A stretch of 64,000 bases of DNA from Demequina activiva (GTDB lineage: Bacteria > Actinomycetota > Actinomycetes > Actinomycetales > Demequinaceae), in the NCBI RefSeq assembly GCF_016862815.1, contig NZ_BONR01000004.1, forward strand, positions 62,001 through 126,000. The letters are read 5' to 3'. Each line of letters opens with the position of its first letter. The stretch's first letter is position 1. Position numbers and translations under genes: made by a program. The notes below the pieces were generated by a model, which had not been told where the DNA came from, searched no databases, and saw only the letters and a program-made list of their open reading frames with translations. This document shows, piece after piece, positions 36,883-45,425 of the stretch.

Positions 36883-39800
36883 GTGGCACACCTTCCCTGG
36901 CGACGCGCGTCCGCAGCAGCGGCCACCGCAGCCTTGATCGCCCTCGCGGCATCAACACCGGCATCAGCAGATCTTCCCCCCACAGACTTCGAGGACGGCA
37001 ACGGCGGCTTCTGGGGCTGGGGCGTGGGCGGCGGCGAGGGCGGCCAACCCTATGTCGACAGTGGCATGCTGTGCGGCGACAGCACGGGCGCCGGCCTCTA
37101 CAACGGCGGCATCGGCAACGACAGCTTCACCATCGCGGCCGGCGACAACGTGCTGACGATGACGATCCACGCCGACGGTCCCGTTCCCGTGCAGCTGTCC
37201 GGCCCCACTGACGCCGACCAGCACGTGAGCCAGGAGATCGATGTCGACGGCACCGCCGAGGTGTCGATCCCCTTTACGGTCGACGCCGACGTCGACCCGG
37301 CCAAGCTCATCGTCTTCGTGGGCGAGGCAAGCGACGGGCCACGCACGGTGTGCATCGACGACGTATCGGTCGCATCGGCCGGGATCGAGCAGGTGGTCAA
37401 TGGCACGTTCGACGACGGCCTGAACGGCTGGACTGCCTACGGCTTCGTCGATGGCACCGCTCGCGTCGAGGACGGCGTGTTCTGCGCCACGGTCCCGGCG
37501 GGCACCACCAACCCCTGGGACGCCGCGATCTACCAGGACCTGTCGCTGGTGGCGGGCGACTACGCGTTCAGCTTCGATGCCAAGGCTGCTGGCCCCGTGC
37601 GTGCGATCGTCCAGCAGGAGGGCGGCGCGTACGCCTCCTACGGGGAGATCGCCGCCGGAAACCTCGACGAGTGGACTCGCTACGAGACGGGCCACCAGGC
37701 CAATGCCGACCCCGTGGATCCCCGCCTGGGCTTCCAGGTGGGAGGAGCGGCCTTCGAGTGGGAGTTCTGCCTGGACAACGCGTCCTACCTGGGCGGCGTG
37801 GCCGTCGAGCCATACGAGCCGGAGACCGGCCCCCGCGTCCGCGTCAACCAGGTGGGATATCTCACCCATGGCCCCAAGGAGGCGACCCTCGTCACCGAGG
37901 CGACCGACCCGGTTCCCTGGGAGCTGGTGAGCGAGGGCTCGGCAGTCGCATCAGGCGACACCTCGCCCCTGGGGACTGACGCATCGGCTGGGCTCAACGT
38001 GCACGGGATCGACTTCTCCTCCGTGACCGCAGCCGGCACCTACACACTCGTCGCCGACGGCGAGGAGTCCTACGAGTTCGAGATCGGGACCGATGCATAC
38101 CAGCAGCTGAGGTACGACGCGCTGAACTACTTCTATCTGGCGCGCTCCGGCATCGAGATCGACGGTGACATCGTGGGAGACGAGTACGCTCGCGCAGCCG
38201 GCCATGTGTCCTCGCCCGCGGACGGCGTCGCGAACAAGGGCGACCTCGACGTTCCTTGCCAGAACGCAGCCGATGCGGCGGCGGTCTACACGGACGGCTA
38301 CGGCTGGGAGGGCTGCGACTACACCCTCGACGTCGTGGGCGGCTGGTACGACGCGGGCGACCACGGCAAGTACGTGGTCAACGGCGGCATCGCGACCGCG
38401 CAGCTGCTGGGCACCTACGAGCGCACCAAGACGGCGGCGGCTGCGGACGCTGGCGCCCTCGGCGATTCGACCCTGAACCTGCCGGAGACCGGCAACGAGG
38501 TGCCCGACGTCCTCGATGAGGCCCGCTGGCAGCTCGAGTTCATGATGTCGATGCAGGTGCCCGAGGGCGCCCAGTTCGCGGGGATGGTGCACCACAAGAT
38601 CCACGACGACGGCTGGACGGGGCTGCCGCTGATGCCGGTCAACGATCCTCAGGTGCGCGAGCTGCACCGTCCGTCGACGGCGGCGACGCTCAACCTGGCG
38701 GCGACCGCCGCGCAGGGTGCGCGCCTGTTCGCCCCGTACGACGAGGACTTCTCAGCGGAGCTGCTCGCGACGGCACGCTCGACGTGGGACGCGGCGCTCG
38801 GCACTCCGGATCTGTACGCTCCGGTCGCAGACGGCGCGGACGGCGGCGGGCCGTACGACGACGACGACGTCTCCGACGAGTTCTACTGGGCCGCGGCGGA
38901 GCTGTTCCTCACTACGGGCGAACAGGAGTTCGAGGACTTCCTGGCCGGCTCCGACGTCGACGGCGCGGACGACGTCGCGGACGGCTTCTACTGGGGCTCG
39001 CTCGCCGCGCTCGCGAAGATCGACCTTGCGACGGTGCCGAACGACTACGCCCACCGGGCGGACATCATCGATCAGGTGATCGCCGGTGCCGACGAGCTGC
39101 TCGCCACCCAGCAGGGTCAGGAGTTCGGCCTCGCCCTCGCGGACGACGGCTTCGAGTGGGGCTCGAACTCCGCGGTGCTCAACAACCAGGTGATCCTGGG
39201 CACCGCGTTCGACCTCACGGGAGACACCGCGTACGCGGACGCAGTGGTCGAGTCGATGGACTACCTGTTGGGCCGCAATGCGCTCAACTGGTCGTACATC
39301 ACGGACTACGGCGAGGTCACCAGCCAGAACCAGCACAGCCGCTGGTTCGCGAACCAGCTCAACGCGGCGCTTCCGAACCCACCGTCGGGCTCGGTGGCTG
39401 GTGGACCCAACGCCGACTACGGCACCTGGGATCCCACCATCTCGGGCCTCTACCCCGACCGGGACTGCGCGCCGCAGTGGTGCTACGTGGATCACATCCA
39501 GTCGTGGTCGACCAACGAGATCACCGTGAACTGGAACTCCGCGCTGAGCTGGGTGGCATCGTGGATGGCGGACCATGGCCAGGCAGCGACCGTCGTCGAG
39601 CCGTGTTCCGTGTCGTACACCGTCCACGGCTCGTGGCCTCGGGGCTACAACACGCAGATCTGGATCGAGAACACCTCGGCCGAGCGCATCGAAGGCTGGG
39701 AGCTGACGTGGGCGTATCCGGCCGACGACTCCGTCTCGAAGCAGGCGTGGAGCGCCGACTGGAGCCAGGACGGCGCATGGGTGAGTGCCGAGGGCAAGAG

Positions 39801-39924
39801 GTGGAACGGCGTCCTCAAGCCGGGCCAGCGCACCACCATCGGCTTCATCGGCGAGCCGGGAACCTTGGCCGATGCACCACCTGAGCAGTTCTGGCTGAAC
39901 GGCCAGCCCTGCACCACCGGCTGA
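36883..39924 (+). CDS. Secreted GH9 cellulase with two CBM4-like modules and a CBM2
   Basis: Extracellular endo- or exo-glucanase of 1,013 residues. A signal peptide (1-29, ending TPASA) is followed by two CBM4/9-like modules (about 30-165 and 168-305), an Ig-like CelD_N domain (317-400, PRVRVNQVGYLTHGPKEA), the GH9 catalytic barrel (401-900) and a C-terminal CBM2 (904-1013, Cys907 and Cys1010 as its disulfide, Trp-rich). WYDAGDHGKYV contains Asp490 and Asp493, the catalytic bases, and STNEITVNWN contains Glu879, the proton donor. The order resembles Cellulomonas CenC but with CBM2 at the end. GTG 36883 is set by aaaggagag upstream. LacI-type sites lie before it and a strong terminator after. 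Confidence 0.95.
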   Translation: MAHLPWRRASAAAATAALIALAASTPASADLPPTDFEDGNGGFWGWGVGGGEGGQPYVDSGMLCGDSTGAGLYNGGIGNDSFTIAAGDNVLTMTIHADGPVPVQLSGPTDADQHVSQEIDVDGTAEVSIPFTVDADVDPAKLIVFVGEASDGPRTVCIDDVSVASAGIEQVVNGTFDDGLNGWTAYGFVDGTARVEDGVFCATVPAGTTNPWDAAIYQDLSLVAGDYAFSFDAKAAGPVRAIVQQEGGAYASYGEIAAGNLDEWTRYETGHQANADPVDPRLGFQVGGAAFEWEFCLDNASYLGGVAVEPYEPETGPRVRVNQVGYLTHGPKEATLVTEATDPVPWELVSEGSAVASGDTSPLGTDASAGLNVHGIDFSSVTAAGTYTLVADGEESYEFEIGTDAYQQLRYDALNYFYLARSGIEIDGDIVGDEYARAAGHVSSPADGVANKGDLDVPCQNAADAAAVYTDGYGWEGCDYTLDVVGGWYDAGDHGKYVVNGGIATAQLLGTYERTKTAAAADAGALGDSTLNLPETGNEVPDVLDEARWQLEFMMSMQVPEGAQFAGMVHHKIHDDGWTGLPLMPVNDPQVRELHRPSTAATLNLAATAAQGARLFAPYDEDFSAELLATARSTWDAALGTPDLYAPVADGADGGGPYDDDDVSDEFYWAAAELFLTTGEQEFEDFLAGSDVDGADDVADGFYWGSLAALAKIDLATVPNDYAHRADIIDQVIAGADELLATQQGQEFGLALADDGFEWGSNSAVLNNQVILGTAFDLTGDTAYADAVVESMDYLLGRNALNWSYITDYGEVTSQNQHSRWFANQLNAALPNPPSGSVAGGPNADYGTWDPTISGLYPDRDCAPQWCYVDHIQSWSTNEITVNWNSALSWVASWMADHGQAATVVEPCSVSYTVHGSWPRGYNTQIWIENTSAERIEGWELTWAYPADDSVSKQAWSADWSQDGAWVSAEGKRWNGVLKPGQRTTIGFIGEPGTLADAPPEQFWLNGQPCTTG

Positions 39925-39940
39925 CACGGCGGACCAGGAC

Positions 39941-39975
39941 CGGGCCCGGCGCGTGGGCATCACGCGCCGGGCCCG
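39941..39975 (+). terminator. Terminator hairpin after the GH9 gene
   Basis: Perfect 15-bp stem CGGGCCCGGCGCGTG / CACGCGCCGGGCCCG with a 5-base loop, 16 bp after the stop. No T-run follows, as is common in high-GC actinobacteria. Confidence 0.75.
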
Positions 39976-40044
39976 TCTGCGCGCGCACCACGACGGCAAC
40001 ACCTCCGTCATGGCGCCGCAACGTCCCTGCTGTTGAGTGAGGGC

Positions 40045-41112
40045 ATGGACCTCGACACGTACCTGCGCCTGCTGCCCAAGACCGAGCTGCACTGCCATTT
40101 CGCGTCCACCATGGACGCCGCGCGCCTGATCTCGCTGGCTGACCGCGAGGGCGTCGAGCTGCCCACCACCGACCCGCAGGCTCTGTTCGACTACGAGGAT
40201 CTGGCGGACTTCCTGGTGGCCTTTCGTGCCGCCCATCGCGTCATGACTCATCCTCAGGACTTCGCACAGGTCGCCTACGACGGCGTGCGGGCCGCAGTCG
40301 CCTCCGGGGCTCTGCGCTACCGGGAGTACGCGATCAACCCCCAGTACTTCGCGCCGCGAGGGTTGGCGTACCGCACGGTCCTGGAGCCGATCATCGACGG
40401 CCTGCGCGCCGCGGAGGCTGACCTCGGCGTGGGCTTCCGGATCGTGGTTGCGATCAGTCGACACGAGAGCCCCGCCTCCGCCGTGGAGCTGGTCGAGACG
40501 GTGCTCGCGCACCCGCTTCCCGAGGTCGCGGCCATCGGCCAGGACGACCTCACGCCCCAGCTCACGGAGGATCCGGGTCGCTTTCACGAGGCATACGCGC
40601 TCGCCCGAGCCGGGGGGCTGCGCACCACGGCGCACGCCGGCGAGAGACATCTGGACAGCGCCGAGAACGTGCGCGTCGCCATGGACGTGCTCGAGGTGGA
40701 CCGCGTGGACCACGGATACATGATCGTGGAGGACCACGATCTCACCGCCCGGGCACGCGACCGGCAGATTCCCTTCGCATGCACACCCATCTCCACGACG
40801 ATCTGCTCCGGCTGGACGATCGACTCCGAGCACCGGATTCGCCGCATGATCGACGCGGGCCTCAACGTCTCCTTCTCGACGGACGATGCGCTGTTCTTCC
40901 GCACGGACGTCGGCCGCGAGTTCCGGGAGGCGCTGCCTGCGCTCGGACTGGGTGCGGCGGACGCGAGGCGCATCGCGATGGCCGGGATCGACGGAGCGTT
41001 CTGCGATGACGATCAGAAGGCTCGACTGCGCGCGCAGTTCAGCGGCGAGATGGCCGCGCTCGACGCCGCGCTCGACGACAGTGACGAGGACGTCGACGCC
41101 CTCGCGCGGTGA
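40045..41112 (+). CDS. Adenosine deaminase family protein
   Basis: Zinc-dependent purine deaminase, 355 residues. The metal and catalytic motifs are TELHCHFASTM (first His pair), TTAHAGERHL (third His and catalytic Glu), RVDHGYMI and VSFSTDDALFF (metal Asp). The first motif departs from the usual LHxHLDG. It may act on adenosine, deoxyadenosine or a related purine. ATG 40045 is preferred; a TTG 12 bp upstream is the alternative and neither has a good ribosome-binding site. Confidence 0.85.
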   Translation: MDLDTYLRLLPKTELHCHFASTMDAARLISLADREGVELPTTDPQALFDYEDLADFLVAFRAAHRVMTHPQDFAQVAYDGVRAAVASGALRYREYAINPQYFAPRGLAYRTVLEPIIDGLRAAEADLGVGFRIVVAISRHESPASAVELVETVLAHPLPEVAAIGQDDLTPQLTEDPGRFHEAYALARAGGLRTTAHAGERHLDSAENVRVAMDVLEVDRVDHGYMIVEDHDLTARARDRQIPFACTPISTTICSGWTIDSEHRIRRMIDAGLNVSFSTDDALFFRTDVGREFREALPALGLGAADARRIAMAGIDGAFCDDDQKARLRAQFSGEMAALDAALDDSDEDVDALAR

Positions 41113-41119
41113 TCGCCGC

Positions 41120-41488
41120 TCAGAAGGTCAGACCCTCGTCTGCGATCGCGCGACTCACACGGCGCACCTCGCGGTAGACGCCGTTGCCCGGCTCTCCCGC
41201 ATCTGCCAGGACCACGAGCAGCAGATCGTCGCTCACCGCACGGGTGATGACCTGACGCGAGGTGCCGTAGATCACGGAGCCCTCGGTCTCGTCGAGACCG
41301 AGGCTCTGGGCCACGAGGCCTGCGACGCCCGCGAGCGTCGCGGCGGCGGCAGCCCCTCTCTCGCGGTCCTCGAGCCGCGCGTCGTCGTAGTGGGCGAGGC
41401 CGTCCGCGCCTGCGAAGATCACTCGGTGCACGCCAGGATGCTCGTGCAGCTCACGGGCGAACGCGGCGCACCTGTCGCGAGCGATCAC
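41120..41488 (-). CDS. Roadblock/LC7-domain protein (third in GTPase operon)
   Basis: 122-residue protein resembling MglB/Roadblock regulators of small GTPases: one alpha/beta domain with VHRVIFAGADGLAHYDD, a long helix AAAAATLAGVAGLVAQSLG and RQVITRAVSDDLLLVVLAD. The start is a GTG overlapping the stop of the preceding Roadblock gene (GTGA). It ends a four-gene minus-strand operon. Its role as GTPase partner is inferred from family and context. Confidence 0.72.
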   Translation of the reverse strand: MIARDRCAAFARELHEHPGVHRVIFAGADGLAHYDDARLEDRERGAAAAATLAGVAGLVAQSLGLDETEGSVIYGTSRQVITRAVSDDLLLVVLADAGEPGNGVYREVRRVSRAIADEGLTF

Positions 41489-41865
41489 GTGGTGCGCGCC
41501 ATTCCTGACAGCGCCCGCAGGCGTTCCGCCTCGACCAGCACTGCCTCGCCAGCGGCGAGCGGGTCGCCCTCCGGGTCGAGGATCACGGCCAGCACGTGCC
41601 CTGCGTCGACGGCGGCGAACACGATGGTCCCGTCCTCGCCCACGGTCATGGATGCACGCGCCGCGCCCAGGCCGAACGCGGCCGTCGCGGTCGCGGCCAG
41701 ACCCAGGAGCGCTGCGGTGAGCGCGGCTCCTCCGTCGCGCTCCTTGAGCGGGACGTCGTCGTAAAGCGCGATGCCGTCCGTGCGGGCGATGATCACGCGG
41801 GTGATGCCGTGCACCTCCTGCCGCAGACGCGCGGCGGAGATCAGCCCGTGCTTGGGGACGATCAT
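41485..41865 (-). CDS. Roadblock/LC7-domain protein (second in GTPase operon)
   Basis: 126 residues with the Roadblock pattern: ITRVIIARTDGIALYDD, helix AALTAALLGLAATATAAFG and the strand-rich HVLAVILDPEGDPL. It overlaps the GTPase gene by 4 bp (ATGA) upstream and the next Roadblock gene by 4 bp downstream, so the three are translationally coupled. Resembles CvnB of Streptomyces conservons. The last Roadblock protein and this one share the DG-YDD hairpin and may form a heterodimer; that is inference. Confidence 0.75.
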   Translation of the reverse strand: MIVPKHGLISAARLRQEVHGITRVIIARTDGIALYDDVPLKERDGGAALTAALLGLAATATAAFGLGAARASMTVGEDGTIVFAAVDAGHVLAVILDPEGDPLAAGEAVLVEAERLRALSGMARTT

Positions 41866-42419
41866 GAGCCCGCCACCCCCGCTCCGACGACGGTCCGGGA
41901 CTCGATGTCGCCCAGGAGCTGTGCGAGCACCGCATGAGCCTGGTCCGTGCTGCGGGGGTCACACGCGACGATCCGGTCGCTCGGCACTCCCACGAACGAT
42001 GCCAGCTGCTCACGGCTCACCTGCGCCGGATCCCAGCGGTTGGCCGCGAGGATGAACGGCGCGTTCGGCGCGAACTCGGCGAACCGTCGCACGATGGACT
42101 TGAGCTGTGCCTGGGCCTGGAGGCGACTCGCGTCCACGAGGAGCACGTAGCCAGCCATGCCTTGGGCGAGCATGGGCCACATGAAGCTGAAGCGCTCCTG
42201 CCCGGGCGTGCCGAACAGGGTGATCAACTGCTCGCCGGAATCCGCCGCGATGCGGGCGGTGCCGTGGTCCATCGCGACGGTGGTCTGCTCCTTGAGCCGC
42301 GACGTCGCGTCGGTGACGGCGCGCTCGGCGCCGATCGCATCGGAGCACGCGGTGGTGACGAAGGTGGTCTTCCCCGAACCGAACGGCCCGGCGACCACGA
42401 GTTTGAGGATGTCTGCCAT
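41862..42419 (-). CDS. Conservon-type (CvnD/MglA-like) small GTPase
   Basis: Ras-like prokaryotic GTPase of 185 residues. P-loop GPFGSGKTT (11-19), switch Thr region around DATSRLKEQTTVAMD, G3 FGTPGQERF (69-77, with Gly where Asp is usual), and G4 NRWD (127-130) in place of NKxD. Streptomyces conservon GTPases share the GxFGxGKTTFV start. It is flanked by Roadblock genes on both sides, but no CvnA-type sensor kinase or DUF742 protein is present. Likely a nucleotide-controlled switch; output unknown. Confidence 0.85.
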   Translation of the reverse strand: MADILKLVVAGPFGSGKTTFVTTACSDAIGAERAVTDATSRLKEQTTVAMDHGTARIAADSGEQLITLFGTPGQERFSFMWPMLAQGMAGYVLLVDASRLQAQAQLKSIVRRFAEFAPNAPFILAANRWDPAQVSREQLASFVGVPSDRIVACDPRSTDQAHAVLAQLLGDIESRTVVGAGVAGS

Positions 42420-42472
42420 GTGAGCGGACCTCCCGAGCGGACGACCATAGTCGTCCGCGTCGGAGAGGTGAG

Positions 42473-42838
42473 CTAGATCGAGAGCGCCTGCTCGACGGAC
42501 TGCAGCTGACGGCGCGCCATGGCCAGGTTCGCACGGTCGCGCTGCAGCACCAGGTAGATGAACAGTCCGTGACCCGAGGGCGACGTCACCAGGCGGATGA
42601 GGTGGAACTGCTTGCCCAGCGTGATGAGGATGTCCTCGATCTTGTCGTCGAGCCCGAGCGAGTCCATCACGCGCATCTTGGAGCGGACGACCTCGGTGTT
42701 GCCCGCCGCAGCGAGGTCAAGGTCGACTCCGCCACCGGCAGTGGCGAGCGTCATGCCCGAGTCGTAGTCGACCAGAGCGGCCGCCGTGGCGCCCTCGATC
42801 GTCATCACGGTGGCCATGGTCTCGTTGGCGTTTGCCAT
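42473..42838 (-). CDS. Roadblock/LC7-domain protein heading the GTPase operon
   Basis: 121-residue protein; weakly related to the other two Roadblock proteins but with the family pattern (EGATAAALVDYDSGMTLATAG, then an alpha/beta continuation with HLIRLVTSPSGHGLFIYLVL and a C-terminal helix RRQLQSVEQAL). The ATG is set by ctgggaggg 8 bp upstream. It is first in the operon and is separated from the GTPase gene by 53 bp. Upstream lies a 410-bp region with no gene. Family assignment is from the fold-like pattern only. Confidence 0.7.
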   Translation of the reverse strand: MANANETMATVMTIEGATAAALVDYDSGMTLATAGGGVDLDLAAAGNTEVVRSKMRVMDSLGLDDKIEDILITLGKQFHLIRLVTSPSGHGLFIYLVLQRDRANLAMARRQLQSVEQALSI

Positions 42839-43248
42839 AGTTGTCCCTCCCAGGGATCGACGGCCCTCAGTCCGTCGTTCGTCGTGCTGTGTGAGCGCTT
42901 CGCGGATGCGTGCGCAAAGGCGAAGAGGCCCCTCCCTGTGGAGGGACCTCCCATTGTTCGCGCGGAATCGCCGCTCGGACTGGATCACGTTACGTGGAAG
43001 TTTCAACAATTTCTAGAGAACGACGGTGTGGCATTGATCACGGAATACACCCTGGGGTAACCGCGTTCGAGCCAGCAGTGTCACAGATGGGCGGAATGTC
43101 CAGAATGCCCCCGCCCAAGAGATGCCTGCGGGGGCTCGTGCCGGGTTAATCCCATCATTATCAAAACCGATAACAATAGCGCGCGGCGAAGAGAGGTGCC
43201 AGTCGAAGGTGCCAGTCGAGAGTCCGGCGTCAAGATATCGTGGAGAGC
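42839..43248. other. 410-bp intergenic control region
   Basis: No coding sequence is convincing here. The stretch 42985-43050 is AT-rich relative to its surroundings and, on the minus strand, offers a possible -35 TAGAAA and -10 TAACGT 17 bp apart for the Roadblock operon. An inverted repeat TTATC-n6-GATAA lies at 43158-43173 before the DCC-family gene. Otherwise I see nothing in it. Confidence 0.5.
43158..43174. promoter_or_regulatory. GATAAC inverted repeat before the DCC-family gene
   Basis: TTATC-aaaacc-GATAAC, about 75 bp upstream of the start, in an AT-rich patch. A tighter palindrome with the same half-site occurs at 49906-49920 before the ankyrin lipoprotein gene. Confidence 0.4.
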
Positions 43249-43710
43249 ATGGCGCGATCGATCGTGATCTTCGACGGCGACTGCGGCCTGTGCAACGGGT
43301 TCGTCGCGTGGCTGATTCGGCACGACACAGACGCGAGCTTCCTCATCATCGGCAGCGCTGGTGAGGTAGGGCGCTCGGCTCTGAGCGCCATGGGCCTGGA
43401 ACCCGAGGTCGCGGCCTCAACCCTCGTGGTCGCCACCGTGCACGGCCCGCGCGTGCGGTCCGATGCCGTCGCGGAGGTCCTCAGTGGCCTTGGGTGGCCG
43501 TGGAGGGCCGGCGCGATCGTCCGCTGGGCCCCGCGAGGGCTCCGCGACCGTGTCTACGACGCGGTGGCCAGGCGCAGGCCCCGCAGCCCCTCCGAGGACC
43601 CTGCGTGCGGCAACCCGCCGCGCGAGCTCATCGCGACGTGGCGCTCCCGGCTCGCATCGCAAGGCGACATCGACGCGCTCGTCGATGCTCAGCCCTCACC
43701 GCGCGGCTGA
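43249..43710 (+). CDS. DCC-family (DUF393) thiol-disulfide oxidoreductase-like protein
   Basis: Small protein of 153 residues starting VIFDGDCGLCNGFVAWLI, the DxxCxxC signature of the DUF393/YuxK family, predicted to have a thioredoxin-like fold. The rest (about 30-125) carries the family's PRGLRDRVYDAVARRR ending. Function of the family is unproven. ATG 43249 is chosen; a GTG 9 bp upstream is possible, as the only purine-rich sequence (ggagag) lies almost against the ATG. Confidence 0.8.
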   Translation: MARSIVIFDGDCGLCNGFVAWLIRHDTDASFLIIGSAGEVGRSALSAMGLEPEVAASTLVVATVHGPRVRSDAVAEVLSGLGWPWRAGAIVRWAPRGLRDRVYDAVARRRPRSPSEDPACGNPPRELIATWRSRLASQGDIDALVDAQPSPRG

Positions 43711-43712
43711 GC

Positions 43713-44666
43713 TCAGGAACCCTTGCCACCAGCACCGGCGGGCTTGCCTGCGTCGTCGGACTTGCCTGCGTCGTCGGACTTGCCCGCGCCGTCGGGCTTG
43801 CCCGCGCCGTCGGGCTTGCCTGCGTCGTCGGGCTTGCCCGCGTCCCCGGGTCCGACGCCGTCGTCGGGCTTGCCTGCGTCGTCGGGCTTGCCTGGGTTCT
43901 CAGGGGCAGATCCATTCTCCACCCCGTCCGCCGGCACCTCGTCCGGTGCGCCTGGCGCGTCGGGCTGGCCCGCGCCGCCGGGACGACCGGGGGCGTTCGC
44001 CCCCGGCGCCTCGCCGGCATCGGCGCCACGTCCGATCAGGCGGGCCCTCTCAGAGACCGCCTGACCGAAGTCCTTGCCTTCGAGATCCGTCTCGCTCATC
44101 CACAGCAGCATCGCGGCGACCTGCTCGCGCACCTGCTGGGACTGCTCCGAGCCCGTTCTCAGCACCGCATCGGCCGCGACGCGCAGGCCCTCAGCAGCCT
44201 CGCCGTCGACGCCGTCGAGCGAGTCCTCGGCGTGTTCGAGCGCGCCCTCGACATCGCCGTCCTCCACGAGGCTGCGCACCTCGAGGAGCCGCTCGCTCGC
44301 GCCACCGGCGTTGACACCCACCGCCTCGAGAGCGCGATCGAGACCGTAGAGCGCGTCGCCCGGCGCGGACTCATCCGCTGCAGCAGCCCCCGCGAAACCG
44401 GCGCCGAACAGCGCGGCGAGAGTGACCGCGCCGGCGGCACGGCGTCGCCACGGTGATCGCTTGACTCCGGTCGAGGGCGCCGCTGGGACCGCAGCGGCCA
44501 TCGAGGCGGCGGCCGCCGCGACCTGCGCGTCCGAGGGGACGGCAGTGGCGGTGGCGCGCATCCGGCTGATCGTGGGAACGAGCGGCGCCAAGCGCTCGTC
44601 CGCGACGTCGCGCCCGCTCAGGAGCGCATCGATCTGGCGGCTGTCGAACTCGCGTGTCTCGTTCAT
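43713..44666 (-). CDS. DUF5667-type membrane protein, putative anti-sigma partner, with Gly/Lys/Asp repeat tail
   Basis: 317-residue protein encoded 34 bp after an ECF sigma factor. A cytoplasmic N-terminus (about 1-70) may contact sigma; one membrane segment follows (about 75-97, GAVTLAALFGAGFAGAAAA); then a helical extracytoplasmic DUF5667-like domain (SAPGDALYGLDRALEAVGV) and a low-complexity tail of six-residue GKPDDA-type repeats. In several actinobacterial ECF groups such proteins replace classical anti-sigma factors. The tail is Asp/Gly/Pro-rich and flexible. Anti-sigma function is inferred from context. Confidence 0.72.
   Translation of the reverse strand: MNETREFDSRQIDALLSGRDVADERLAPLVPTISRMRATATAVPSDAQVAAAAASMAAAVPAAPSTGVKRSPWRRRAAGAVTLAALFGAGFAGAAAADESAPGDALYGLDRALEAVGVNAGGASERLLEVRSLVEDGDVEGALEHAEDSLDGVDGEAAEGLRVAADAVLRTGSEQSQQVREQVAAMLLWMSETDLEGKDFGQAVSERARLIGRGADAGEAPGANAPGRPGGAGQPDAPGAPDEVPADGVENGSAPENPGKPDDAGKPDDGVGPGDAGKPDDAGKPDGAGKPDGAGKSDDAGKSDDAGKPAGAGGKGS
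43725..43907 (-). repeat. 18-bp repeats coding GKPDDA/GKSDDA
   Basis: A run of about ten imperfect 18-bp units (and spaced variants) encoding Gly-Lys-(Pro/Ser)-Asp-(Asp/Gly)-Ala at the C-terminus. Units near 43737-43810 are nearly identical at DNA level, which makes copy number prone to change. Confidence 0.85.
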
Positions 44667-44700
44667 CTCATACGGGACATCGTCTGCCGGCCGGAAAAGG

Positions 44701-45276
44701 TTACGCGCAGTCTCGGGACGGGGCGCGGTCGCGCCCCAGAGAGGCCCGCAACGCGGTGATCGCGCGGTTCTGGAGCACGCGTACAGCGCCTTCGGACTTC
44801 TCCATCGCGACGGCGGTGTCCTTCACGGACAGGTCGGCGACGACGCGAAGCATGAGCACCTCGCGCTGCGTCGCGCTGAGGTTCTTGATCACGGCGCTGA
44901 GCTCGATGAGCGCGAGGCTGGACAGGGCCTCCGCCTCCACATCGCCGCCCGCACGCTGATCGCCTAGATCGAACGGGTCGCCATCCGCCATCTCCACCGT
45001 CCGGCCCCGGGAGCGCCAGGCGTCCACGGCTCGCCTGCGCGCGATCGTGAACACCCACGCCCGGAACGCGTCCTCGTCGCCGTCGAAGGCGTGGATGTCG
45101 CGCGCGACGCTGAGGAACGTCTCGGACACCAGGTCCTCGGCCTCCTCCGGCGGGCCGACACCGCGCAAGAAACCGAACAGGGGGCCGTAGAGATCCCGAT
45201 AGATCTGCTCCCACGCCCACGTGGCACCCTTGCGCGCGACGATCAGCGTCGATGCGAAGTACTCGCCCAGGGCCAT
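44701..45276 (-). CDS. ECF-family RNA polymerase sigma factor
   Basis: 191-residue sigma-70 factor with region 2 (about 25-95: YGPLFGFLRGVGPPEEAEDLVSETF, split) and region 4 (about 125-180: LSATQREVLMLRVVADLSV and a helix-turn-helix). An acidic linker separates the two. The downstream DUF5667 protein is the likely regulator. ATG 45276; aggagagga lies about 12-20 bp upstream. Target promoters are unknown. Confidence 0.92.
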   Translation of the reverse strand: MALGEYFASTLIVARKGATWAWEQIYRDLYGPLFGFLRGVGPPEEAEDLVSETFLSVARDIHAFDGDEDAFRAWVFTIARRRAVDAWRSRGRTVEMADGDPFDLGDQRAGGDVEAEALSSLALIELSAVIKNLSATQREVLMLRVVADLSVKDTAVAMEKSEGAVRVLQNRAITALRASLGRDRAPSRDCA

Positions 45277-45389
45277 CGCGTGGGAGATCCTCTCCTGTCA
45301 CGTGCGCGTCACGCGCAACTGCAGGCGAAGGTAGCACCGGCGGGCTGATCGTGCGACACCCCTGTGACGACACCGTCCCGGAAACGAAG

Positions 45390-45418
45390 AACTCCCCACC
45401 GAGATCCGGTGAGGAGTT
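45390..45418 (-). terminator. Terminator of tRNA-Glu
   Basis: On the minus strand AACTCCTCACCG / CGGTGGGGAGTT with a five-base loop and one G-T pair, followed by CTTCGTTT. It lies 8 bp after the tRNA 3' end. Confidence 0.8.
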
Positions 45419-45425
45419 GATTTCG

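Noticed and set aside
43725-43907. Short regularly spaced repeats that could suggest a CRISPR array
   Set aside because: Units are contiguous 18-bp coding repeats in frame with the DUF5667 protein; there are no unique spacers and no cas genes.
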